This document shows positions 30,001-42,800 of a stretch of 64,000 nucleotides of DNA, one piece after another. Source of the DNA: Breviolum minutum Mf 1.05b.01 (taxonomy: Eukaryota > Sar > Dinophyceae > Suessiales > Symbiodiniaceae); contig DF239942.1 in NCBI GenBank assembly GCA_000507305.1, forward strand, positions 1 through 64,000, given 5' to 3'. The position numbers and the translations under genes are program-made. The number at the start of each line of letters is the position of its first letter. The first letter of the stretch is position 1. The notes under the pieces are model-generated. The model was not told the DNA's origin. It searched no databases and worked only from the letters and a program-made list of their open reading frames with translations.

Positions 30001-33000
30001 AGAAACCAATGTGGGAGAGTAGGTTTGTCAAGTGAGAAAGGGCATAGATGTTTCGGGGTTTCAACAAAACAGAATTCTGACTTAGACCCTGGAAACAAAA
30101 GATAGATTGGAGAAGAAGGGTTTTCTCAAGTCATGGGCTGTACTTAGTAGCGCCGTTTAAAGGGGATTGTAGAAGTGCCAGTATGCCGTAAGTCAACTAT
30201 TTAATGCCTGGGGATTTGACAAGTTGAGCAGTCTGAGGATGTTTGGGAAACATGTTCTCTCACGGGTATTCTTTCAAGAAGTCGGAAATCTGATTCATCT
30301 CATTTCCATGATTTTGTGCGCATAGATTCATAACCGCAATTCATGTTTTGTTGCTTCCTGGGTGCACAAGGACCACTATTTTTTGTTGTTGGAGACATTT
30401 GACCCAATTTTATTTACGCTATGTTTACTGGGAGCTTTGGCCGTTTGGGAATCCGATGATCTACGGGTTTGGTTGGGTTGGTGCCTTGCGTTAGATGAAT
30501 CCTCCAAACTGCAGAAGTGTGTTGTTTTTTGTGTTTCTGTCAACAATTTTGATGGAAATCATCTAAAGTTCTGGGTTTCACAGGTCAGGGTTTTATACAA
30601 CATATCTGATTTTTTGTTGAAGCCACCCCCAAAACAAGGAAACAACAACATGGGCTCTGTAACGATTTTTTATTTTTTTCCCCCTTGTTGATTTTCCGAA
30701 GATGGTCTTTTTTTTGGCCTGCGCAAAAAGTGGAGGTTTTTGGTGGCTCTTCTTCTATGGCATGGGCCGTCGGCGCATCCAGTCCTGTGTGGCGACTTGT
30801 AGAGGCCCAAAAATGCCGCCGTTGATGGCTGAGTGTTACGAGGGAAAGGTAGGTTTTTCTACCAAGGTTTTTATGAATACATCCAGGTAGTTGGAATTCT
30901 ACCAGTCTTTATATATGTAAGGTTTTATGATTAACATCCCAGGTGGTTGGTTTGTGATTTTTTTCCATCAACATGTATGTTTTTGGGGAAGATTTGCCCG
31001 GAAGATTTCAGGTTACACAAAGTAAGGAGGTATGGAAAATTAAGGCGGAAGGTTGAAAGACATGGGACACCTTTTTTTTTAATTACAAAACAACAATTAG
31101 CCATTTTCTTATGGGAAATTTTGGAGCCCCCTTCCCTCATTTTGAGACACAAGCCTTTCCAATGAAAAGGTTGAACAAGTTGATTGGGTCCGTCAACCTC
31201 AACTTGCTTCGGATGGCTGAAGCATGCCCAAGGTATTGGACAAAAATGGTCGCGATTTTCGAAAAAAATCGCAGGGGAAATTCTGAACCCACACCCCAAA
31301 GCTGCGGAAAAACATGAAAAAACAGGGTGTCAACCCAAAAAAGCAGTTAAACCTGTCCGTTTTTCCGAGAAATTCCCACGACTTTCTTCAGCGTCCTCGT
31401 AGGTCGGGCCTCCGTCCATGGCATGGTGAAATTTGTTCCGGATGGCTTGCAACTACACAATCTCAGCAGCATGGAGGAGTCTAACTGTTTTTGGGGCCTG
31501 TTGATGTCAGGTGAGAGTCCTTATCTACCTAAAGTTGCACGAGGGTCAAAGTATAGGTCACCCATGAATACATGGGATCTTGTACCATCTGCTAAGTTTG
31601 TTGAAGTAGGCTGGTGAAAGTTAAAACAACAGGAAGAAAGTATCATTGCGGGTTGGTTATTGATGCGAACATTTGGAGATGATGGTACAGTCATGTAAGT
31701 TCTCCCGTTGTGAGATACGTATTTTTGGTGATGTCCTGCACATTAGGGACTTTGAAATCTTTGAAATCCTCTTGCAATGTGACTTCACGCTCAGTTTTGC
31801 TGAAAAAACTGAAGGAGAGACACACCCATCTTTACCAATTTTTTCAGGTGAGCGTGTCATCGAAGTTGGCTTTACAAGGCCTCAGCAAATTTAGAATTAT
31901 ATAGATCCCTGCAAAAGTTGGTGATACGGGTGATGGAAGAAATCCTGCACCACCTGGGATATATAAAACTTTGATAGGATAAACTACCAACCTCAACTGG
32001 TTGGCCCGATTTCTTCCATCAACAGTATCTTCAAGTCCAGGAGAGGCTTATGAAGACGTTGGTCGCTGAGATTTTTGAGATGCACATGCAATCGCCCCTT
32101 GGCAACTTTTGTTGGAGTGGAGTAGCTGCGGGGAGTTTTTTCGCCGAAATTTTCACCATTTTTTGCTCCCAAAAATTCCGAGGAAGAGGCGAATCTCCTT
32201 TGACCAATGGTCCGGTTGCTGGGACCGGCAGGAAGGATTTTTTTTTGGGGGGAAGGCCACTTTGGATGGAGCAGCATTTGAATTTTTTCAGGCCCAAGGT
32301 ATGCCCAAGTCATTTGGGAAGTTTTTTTTGAGCCTGGGTTTTGTAAGTATTCCATCCATGATTTTTGTGGTGCTACGAAATCAAAAACCCTGCTTAGTTG
32401 ATTTGTACAGGGGACTCTGCTACCCTCCGCTATGAGGGATCATGAACTGCCCCATTGACCAACCACCATTTTTTTTTCCCCAAAACATGCCCATGACCAG
32501 CATTTGCAACGAGTTGGTTTAGTAAACACATTTTTTCTCTAAAAGATTAAGTTCTCAATGGCAGCCACTGGGGTGAACTTATGGATTACCAAGGATTTTC
32601 CATCACCAACTGATGACTTTGCGTCAATTTGGACTTTTTTTTTGGCTGAGATGTTCACGTTCAAATTGGTCAAAAGTCTACGGATCCAGCATTATTTGGT
32701 AACCTGGTTTTCCAAGTGGGACAGTAAGTACATGTTATGTATATATCATATATGGGTGTTTCCTTAAATAATGGTACCCCCCAAACACACCAAAATGATC
32801 ATTTTTAGTAGGAAAACCCATGGTTGTTGGGTAGCACCATTTCAGGAACCCCCCATATACTGTAATTAAAAAGGTGACCTTTCTCAACTTTGGGGGACTA
32901 ACCTAACCCAAAATATTCGACCTTACGCAGCTGAATTTGAGGCAGGTCATTTTTTTTGTGCGATCGGATCGATCAGCTCCCGTTATTTTCATATGATAGG

Positions 33001-36000
33001 GGATGGGAAAATCAACCCCATTTTAATAGGGGTTTATAGGGCCCCCCTAAAAAAGGATTCCCTATTAAAGGTGGGATGAGTAAACTGGGCCCCCAATATA
33101 AGGAGTTGATCGACCCCCTGGCACATATAATATCTGGTCAAATTATAGCGACCTCACGAACAGACCTGGGCTTTCAAAAGGTAGCGAATAGAAAGGGAAA
33201 TGGGACCCCGGCTATTTGGAGTTAATTTTGGGCGCAAATGACTCCTTTTGGTGGGCGCAAGTGACCTGGGGACCACTATTTCAGGGAAATCTAGTTTGGT
33301 GAAAAATTACAGTTTGCCCAGATCCATATAATAAGTATCCATCCCACAAGTTTTTTTCAAATTTGCTGTGAGTTTTTCTACGTTTCAATGTAAGGTAGTC
33401 TGCAAATGCTGTGCTTGGAAGCACGGCGTCAGCATGTGGAGAATGAACTGCTGGCTTTAGCACCCCGGCGGATTAGGAGGGCAGAGTCATTCTGCCGAAA
33501 ATGGCAGTCCACCGTTCATGTGAACAGGTCATTGAGTACCTGTGTCTCCAAACTTTATGTCATTGGTATTCCAAGCATGAATCCGTGGGAAATACAGTGT
33601 CCTTCAAGAACTGCAAAAGGTGGAAACCATTCATTTCTTGTTTCGGTGGTTTTCACAACGAAAGGTATGATGTCAGAAACTGGATTCACTCACATCGTTC
33701 AGCTTCAACTGAAGAAACCTCCTCGCTTTCTAAGGACAAGGTGGGCAATACCATTCGTTCCTGGCGTGAAATCTGCCAAAAACTCTTCAACCAAAATCGT
33801 TTTGGTCTCTGGTGTGAGAGGCATCCAGCACACAAAACAATTGAAAAATTGATGGGGAATAACAAGGAGGGACGTTTCTTGTGTTTTTTTGGGGGTGGGG
33901 GGGTATTGTTTAGGATTCTAGCCATCGAAGTGTCTTTCAGTGGTCCATCATTTTGATGACGCCAGGATCCCATAATGCCCATGTTTGCAGGTCATCACTA
34001 AACTCAGAGGCAAAACGATGTATGTATATACACAGTTTACTGACCCTTGTTATACCATGTTTCATAGCTCCCTCTAGATCCAATCTTTCCCTCTGCTGAG
34101 TGCTGGAACTGCTAGGGCGTTGGATCGCATGCAGAGTGCTTATGGCTTGGTGTCAAAAGTGGGTGGCATTGACAATTCCAAGAAGCTGAAGGAGCAGGAA
34201 CTCGAGGAGCGAAACAACTGGTTTTCCTTTTCGGACGTTGCGGATTTGGTCAGGAGATTTTTCGGATCCACAGATTTCTCTGGGGAGGCTTTGTTGTTGA
34301 GGTTGTTGCCTGGAAAAAAAAGCGGTTAGGTTTTTGGATTTTGTGCGATGAAAGGTTGAGGGAATCCTCCAAAAATGATGAAACATCTAACAGGAAACTT
34401 GACCTCGACAAATCATGAAAAGTAAAGCATCCTCAGCCAACACAACATGGAGTTACTGTGCGCCAAACAAAACAAACCTACCCAACACGGCTGGGGTGTT
34501 TTTTTTTGGTTATTTTTGCTTCAAAAAGAGAGGACCTCAAGGTCTTCAACGCAGAGTCGATGAACAAGATCTTGAATAAAGAGTGCCTTTTCTCTCTCAC
34601 CATTGACAGAGTCAACTCATCAGTAATTCCTTTTTCAAAGCGCGTCGGCTGGAGAAACAAAAGCCATAAAAGCCGAACATGACTTGAACTTTGTTTTTAA
34701 AAGTCATAGCTAGGGAAGTGGAGAAGTTGATAGAGTTTTGGTTTAGTAGAATTTGAACCAAGAGATTTTCTTGCGTTTGTGAACTGTTAGTGCTTATATT
34801 CAAACAGTATCACTATAAATATGTATAAACCGTTTTTTTCAAAAAAGTTGTTTGAGAAGGACTCTTAAGCATCAGACATCTCCATTCAAGATGATTGGTT
34901 GCTGATATTTCCAAGCAGTGAAACCACTTTTTTGGGCCAACCTCCCGTTACCAAAACGAAGCACGAAAAGCGGAATCCGAAGGTTCCGCGTGGATGAACT
35001 ACAAGATGCGATGTTGAGCCTGGGGAAGAGCATTTGTGACTACAAGTGTCCCTTGGGCGCGGTTTTTTTAAAAAACAATCGCATCCGTTTGAAAATTGGG
35101 AAAGCTGGGGATGCTAGGGAACTCTTGTTTTTTTTTGGATGTCCAAGAAAAACAGCAGATCTTGTCTTTGGGCTTTGGAATTTTGTAACTTTTTTTTAAA
35201 AACCCTTACAAGCTGGACTTGTAACTGCCAGCCGTTGGAGTAATTATATCAAGTATAGTCATGATGAAAATTAGAGTCATAGTAAAACATGTTAATGATA
35301 ACAACCATGATGACTCAAACCCATGAAAAATACTAAGTTACCAGCATCTTCATCAGAGTATCTGGGAAACACCAGACTTGCCTCTTGCACCGTTGTCCAA
35401 CCCCAAGCGACCAAACCAACACATGTTGGCAATGTTGTGGGACTCCCAACAACAACAAGGGTTGCTTAGGTGGGCAAAAAATCCCTGCAAGCGTTGGAAG
35501 ATATATATCTATTTGGTGAAGGAACCATGTGTTTTTTTTTGGGGAATGCATATGACTCCTAATACCCTTTTTTGGGGAATTTTGTGTCCATCTCCCAACG
35601 TGGGGAAGTTGGGAAAATCATCTTCCCAGCTACCTTTGGTAGGGGATATGTTCGTTTCCCCTGGTCCGGGTAGGCTTTCCCAATGGTGAAGGGTATTCCC
35701 TGGGTGACGCCCCTTTGAGGTATCAATGTTGGCCTGGGCAACTTTGACGAGGATTCTTTGGAGTGACTTGAATAGGCAAAGGTCACCTGGGTTTTGGTTA
35801 TTCTATAGGCTAGGGGAATTATGATTATACTACCCAGTTACCGAAAGGTCAAAATAGATGGCACAGATACCAAAAGGATCCAAAAGGGAGGTTAGTAAAG
35901 GGTCCTTCTCTACTGTGCCATCTACTTTTCAAGTACTGTATGTATATATGTATGTGGATTGTAATGATAAGCCATAAAAAGGATTCCCATGAATCAACCA

Positions 36001-39000
36001 GGATAATCGAATCTCATAAGGGTTTTGAACGTTCCTCGACGGTTCAATTCTCATGTGTTTGAGAGAAGTTTAGAACCAGAAAATGTTGATTTCCAAGATT
36101 GCAAGTCTCCTCCGAGCTTTTCCTCACGCTTTTCCCCACATTGATCCCATTTAAGGGTCTGTTCGCCAAGAGTCACCTTTTCTCCGGAAGAATAAACCAT
36201 AGGAAAGCCAACAACAAAACCCAACTGCTTCTTCCATATTTTTTGCTATGGTCGTAATACCATCTTTCAAGCCTTCTTTTTTTTGAAGCTACTCTAACAG
36301 CTCTAGAGAGTGGACATGTGTAATCCAACCTGAGTCTCAACAATTTACACCAATCAAAAATTTGGTGAATTTCCTGTGGTTTTCCACCCGTTTTGTTTTC
36401 AGTGTTTTTTTGTTTTGGCAGCCAATCACTTTTTTTCTTTTCAATACACTGAAGTTACACCTGCTTAGGTTGATGTTACACCTGCTTAGGTTGATGTTAC
36501 ACCTGCTCAGGTTGATGTTACACCTGCTCCGGTTGATCTATATACTATAGATGCAAGGGACACTACCACCCTCACCATTTTTTGAGGATTTTTAGTGGTC
36601 TACCAAGTTTACCTGCAAGGAAAATTATTGAAGATATGATATATAGGTACATGGGAAGATAATCATAATATATGTATATATGCATATATTTTAATTATAA
36701 TAACAAGATGTGTTTGGAAGACAACATCTTATGTATGTGACATATGAAAGCAGGTATATCATTCTTCCCCCATTTCCGGGGTATACCTCTCAGAGTCCAT
36801 TTTTCAAAATATACGGGACCATGTGGTAAGGCCAGTACGGCCGAAGCAAAACTTGGAGTTCTATGTAGGGTGTCTGGGTGAACGAAGTGGCAAGTGATTG
36901 GGGAAGGGCCCCGAAGGGGTGGCTGGCTCCAGGTGTGTTTGGACAGATTTTTTGAGAAGAAAAACCCATAGAAAAACCCCACATGGCAGGATGCTGAAGA
37001 ATTGGAATTGGATTGGAAGTTGTTAAGGTTGAGTTTTTTTTTCTGATTCTTTTGGGGGGCGGGCATGGGATGGAAAGTGACATCAGGCGGTGACGTTGAC
37101 TCAGTTTTTTTGGTGGGTTTACGGATCACTCCGCCTAGCCCTTGCTGTGCTTCCCTGAGGAAATTTGCTGATTCCAAACCATCTGGTCTTGTTAAGCAGC
37201 CTTTTTACACTTGGATGATGGCAATACTTCGCATCACCAGCATCAAAACGTCTACATCTATCTATAACCTCCACAATTTTTTTAAGACAGAAATTCCAAC
37301 CTTTAAAAACTTAATGGCACTGAAGAAGTTGCACTTTTTTTACCCCAAGGCCAATGGACATGGATGATCGGAATGCAATGGCTTTGCCTGGTGACCTCAG
37401 TTTTCGGTGAAGGGTGGAATCCCAGAATCCCATAAGAATCCCCAATTTTTTTTACCTCCCAAAAAAAAACCCAAGGGACATCGAAAAAAGAAAACAAACA
37501 AACAACAAAAACATCCCCAACTCAACCAAAAAATCAAAAAAAGGAGAAACAAGTGAACAGTCTTTTTTTAATTCTGAAAAATTGGGTTGAAGCGGATTGT
37601 GTTTGGATGTGAAGCATTTGTGAAGGGGGAACCTCAACCAGCTACCCTCCCGGGAAAAAAATCGCGAATGTACCCCCTCCAAAAAGGAATCATGTCAAAA
37701 GGAAAGGATTGTCTTCCAGCCATTTTTTTTGTTGACCTTTGTTGTGTTGGTTTTCGGGCGAGTAAATGTTTGGAGGAGATTTGTTTCCTGGATTAATGAC
37801 GTTGTGTTGAAAGCGAGGCATGAGCGCAGCAGCATCAAAGAACTGGAGGAACTTCGGAATGAGGCGCAACCTAAATTTTCCTGAGCTTTGGAGAACCAAT
37901 TTTGGAGCGTGAGACTTTTTCGGATATCTGTGGAGTTTGGTGATGAGAAAAAATGGGATGATATAAGAATACCAAGGATATTTTTGGAGAGCATGAGACC
38001 ACGAGACTATGCTGTTATTTCTTGACATCAGGCAGCATTTGTGAGGCGTTTTTCCGAGTTCACCACAGCAAATGATGATCATTTTATTATCAATATTATT
38101 CATTATAGAGGGATATTTACATTTTCAACAGCCTTGATTAACTCCTCATAGATATCATTATATATATATATATATATCATATATACACATCAAAATCTGT
38201 GGCGAATTCCTGCCTGGTTTTCATCGTGAGAGTTGTGTGTCACCCTGGTAGGTTGATGAACGCAAAGAAGAATGCAGCTCGGTGGCATCGGATAAATCGA
38301 TGGATCGATATGGGGGTTTCCTAAATGGTGGTACCCAACAACCACGGGTTTTCTTGCCAAAATAATCATTTTGGGGTGTTCTGGGGGTACCACCATTTGA
38401 GGAAACACCCATATGTTGGCATTTCTTTGTTTTTGTTCAATACACCCTAGGTGGTCATTTCAGTTTTTTTTGTCGTTTTGCCCTAATTAATGTGTGGAGA
38501 TGATCCAATTTGACCAATTTTTTTCCAGAGGGGTTGAAGCCACCAACTACTGTGGTACAACCTGGAAAATTAACATTTTGAACACAATAATGAAGGTGGA
38601 TGGAAGAGGATTTTCCTTTGCAACTCGGTGATTTTCAGGTTTCCATCTCAAATTTTCCGGGGTGTAGTTTTCTTACTTTTCATTTATGTGGTTCTTGATT
38701 TATTTCTGTAGTTTCTACGAACTGATTATCACACATATTTTTTTAGAATTCCACATGTCTCAATTTCTTAGTGTTTTCTTCTTTCTTTCGTATTTTTATA
38801 AAGTTCGTTGATAATAAATGAAATAAACAGTTGCCGGCTGAACATCGATGTTATTTCTACAAATACCCAGGTGCTGATCTACTCAGGCAGTAGCTGTTAA
38901 TCGTTCAATTTTGTTCCTAACCAGCTACTCCCTGGAAGTTTAACAGTTCGCCCCTTTTTTCATAGGCCATCCCAAGACAAAGCCGGATCTTCCAACCATC

Positions 39001-39808
39001 ATTTTCCAGGGGCAAGCTGTTAAACTTTAGGGGTGCACATGAGGGTTTCCTAAAATAGTGGTACCCCAATATGGACGGTTAATAATGGAAAACCCTATCA
39101 AAATGGATGATTTGGGGGTACCACCATTTAAGGAAACACCCACATCAATAAATCCTACTCAGGTGCTGAGCTACGACGTCATCTGAGTCGAGCTCGATCC
39201 CAGGTGGATTGCTTGGGGAAAGGGGAAAATACCACCAGAAACAGCACCACTTACCTCGTTGGAAAAAAATCCGCATATCTTCCGCCAAAAAGGCACACAG
39301 AACTTGGACAAGGGGGAATGGAATCCAAGATTGGGCTACCAAAAATCAATTGGTGTTTTTGAAGGAGAACGCATATTTTCTGATGTTTTGAGGGGAGATT
39401 GGGTTTGTGTTTTTTTTTTTAAAGGTGAGGCCTTCTCGAGGCGTTATGAATATCGCTTATTTTTTTGTGGTCATGTTTGTTTGTTCTTTGAAGTACTTCT
39501 CAGGTGAGACATGCATCGTCTTTGGAGTTCAAATGCCGTCGCAATCTTTCGTTGTGGGGTGACTTCATGTCTGTTCTACACACGGCATGTCTGTTGGACC
39601 GTAAATCGTACTTGCCCGGAAAGAGTCATGTAACATACCTATACTATGTAGAAACCTATACACAGATGCACTCAATCAGATCAATAGATAACTTTACGCA
39701 GGATATAAGAAGACGGCATATATTGGAAATATAATCTAAACAATTTCGAATATATTATTATGGGTAAATATGTTGTATCTACATCTATATTGACGTGTAT
39801 GACACACA

Positions 39809-39844
<36 letters not shown>

Positions 39845-42800
39845 GTCTATTTCCATTAATACAAACACAGCCAAAACATCCCCGTTTCAAAACGTGGACT
39901 TTTCGAAGGCCCAGATGGATGTGATAACTGAGTGTGGAGGCTCAGGTGCAGGAGCATTGGATATGTCTTGATATGTCTTGACTCGTTCAATGGAGTGTAG
40001 ATGAGTACTGTATATAACATACAGTAATAGCACTGACTTTGAATCTTCGAGGTGGTTTTTCCTTTACAAAGGTGATGCTTTCTCTTTGATCAAGGGTCAC
40101 TTGGTGTGTCTTTGCCCATTCTGGGGCCGAGGGCTTTACGTTGGCTTAAACGATTGAAAGATTCTCTAACCGGTAAAGAGGCTTGGTTTGGCTTGGGTTG
40201 GTTTGGATTTCATGTGGATCCTTTTCAAGTCAAGGATCTCTTTTTAGGATTAGAGAAGTAAGAACTTGCTTGAGTTTCAGGGACTTTCAGGATGCCTTTT
40301 TTCGGAGGATATGTCCAAGGTAGATTTCAAGAATTTGACTAGATGATGATTTATGTTTTTGATAAAGTTCACGTCACATTTCCCCAAAAAATCCACCCAA
40401 CCCGCAACGACTGTCACCCATGGAACATCCGAACAGAGGGGACTGTAGCCTCCACCAAACAAAACCAAATCCGGCGAACCAGTTGCGGCGGAGAATCTAC
40501 GATGATTTACGACGGGGTTTTTACAATTTTTGTAATACATGTGAAAATACATGTCATGTGGTGCATGATTTCTGAAGCATCAACCATAGTCATCCATGTC
40601 GGTTAAAACTTTCATATTTTAACCCTTGAAGCAATGACCGAAAAAAGCACATCGAATCAATCCCTTAGAAAAAGCAAACCGACTCTCCTTGGCGATGGAT
40701 TGAGGGATAGATCCGCCACGCCTGTGATGGGATCGGTAAGACTCCCCCGTCTAGCAAACCACGGGGCGAAACAGCCAGCAGGGGTGATCCACGGCTTCCC
40801 AGAGATCTGATCGCATCTGAAAAAAAGCTTAAGGCCAAGTCAGGCTCTGGAACTCGAAGATATGGAGTTGGAGTTAAGACAAATGAAGCAGGCGCAACAT
40901 GGGAATGTGAAAAACGCCCTGTTTGATGGCATATAGTACACCATCACCCTATAAAATGAGAACATAGCTCGAATATTTGAAGAATAGATAAGAATACTGT
41001 AGTAAACTTTTTTTTGCAAACCTTCTGAAGTTTAAGGTCGCAAAAGTTGAGAGATACCCTTTATCGTCTAAGTTGTGGAAAACAAAAGGTTTCCGTGTTT
41101 CCGGGTTGATGAATCAGTTGGAGCTTGTTGAAGGTGTCTCTATTCAGACACCCTTGCGACATAGGCCTTGGAAGAGGTGAATCGGCAAAGGGAGAAACTT
41201 CAGGCGACCGTTTCGGTTGGAAAATTCTTGTTGGATGTACCCTACTCCCTGAAACTAAAGGGCAAACGCATCTGAAATGGATGACAAAGGAAGACGATCC
41301 GGCTTCCTTTTTGGGGTTGGAAGGTCTATTTTCAGGAGCGTTATCAGGGAGTGTATGTGTTTTGTATGGGGGGAAGGTTGAAAAGATCTAGGGTTGGGGT
41401 GGTCTCAACATTTGGGGGTTCGATGAATCCCGTGGGTTTTCCATGGCAATGAATAATTTCTACCAGAGAATTGGAGGACATCTTTTTATGATAGATCTAT
41501 GCTGAAATAAATTTCAGGCTTTGCGAACATATTCTGAGGTTGGTGAGCTACGGTTTATGGACCTTTCTGTTCGCTGGCTGGTCGCTGGTCAACCAAGATG
41601 TCTTCCAAGAGTGAAACCACTCAACATGACCATGATTTCAGGCCAACTTAGTTGCACATCAACCTATTGCGACCCTGATCTTCGTACAAGTTGCAGATCA
41701 CATTGTGTTTGCAAATTTGGTCCATTCATGTCCATTCACTTTTGACTAACGAGAGACACTGCTCACTGCTTTCGTGGTTTCAAAAAGGACTACAACCCCT
41801 GCACTATCTTAGTGACCAAATTCTCCTTCCATTTCTTGAATAGTGCATTCTCTGAACATTTCTGGGAAAGTCCGAAGCTTAGGGAATTTCTCGTGGTGAA
41901 TTTTTCCTGCATGCAAATATAATTCCCATCCCCGGAAATCTGCTCCAACATAGGAACGAAAGAAAGGTGATACTGCTGTTGTACTGTTGATGGTTCAGAA
42001 CTCCCAAGGCCAACCACCGTTTGGATGATGCTATTTTTACCCGTCCGTAAATAATGTTGATGAATCAACGACCTTTCCCTCCCTCCCTCAAATGGTGGGT
42101 TTGCAACCTTTGGATTTCTGGTTGAACCATCAACCGTGTGACCTTTTTTTTGGCCTCCAAGTAGCAACTTCACCTTGGATGAGGCCCAAAAAGATGAGCT
42201 CTTTGCCGAAGTGGAGAAACACGAAGACTCCAAGGAAGAGGCGAGAGTTTACGGGCAAAAATTTTGCTTTGGCAACCGACAAGAAAGCCACCGTTTTTTT
42301 TGGGAGGTTCAGATGGGTTTTCGGAGTTGGTGAGTTAAAAACTGGGAATTGGAATTGGAATTTTGGGGTCCATTGGGAGTTGTAAACAGTTCATTTGCCA
42401 TTCCTTAGGATGATAAAAGATCCGAAGATCTCCGCTATAGGTGTTGATGTGTTTTTTTTTTGGTGTTTGTTTTTCTTCTTTCTTGTGAAATCGGTGATTC
42501 ATCTTGGTGGTTCCCGAGTCACTGCGCGTCAAGAAGGAGCCGTTGGCTTTTGGCTGATAAGTCTAAGTTCTGTCCATGAGGGGTAGTACTACGGGTTACA
42601 CTAGGCCTTTACAAGAAACCCTTATGAACCACTCAGTTCAATGAAATGTATATAACAAGCCTAACCTGGTTGAAACCCACGATGCCCTGCAGTATTTTTT
42701 AGTCAAACGTGGATGTGAAAATTGGTGAAAGTGAAGATGGGTTAGGTTTCACCCCATACCTGACCCTTTTTTTTTAAACGGTGGATCCATATCTTTTTTC

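Larger units (their letters stand above)
37900..40620. other. Intron with inverted-repeat elements
   Basis: Two family B elements and one family C-like element within 830 bp, AT tracts at 38160 and 39825, and a (CT)n run at 39808. No supported exon. Confidence 0.4.

Noticed and set aside
33501..33956. 151-codon + frame overlapping another 148-codon frame
   Set aside because: No splice context or recognisable motif; only the first part of the overlapping frame was kept as a weak exon.
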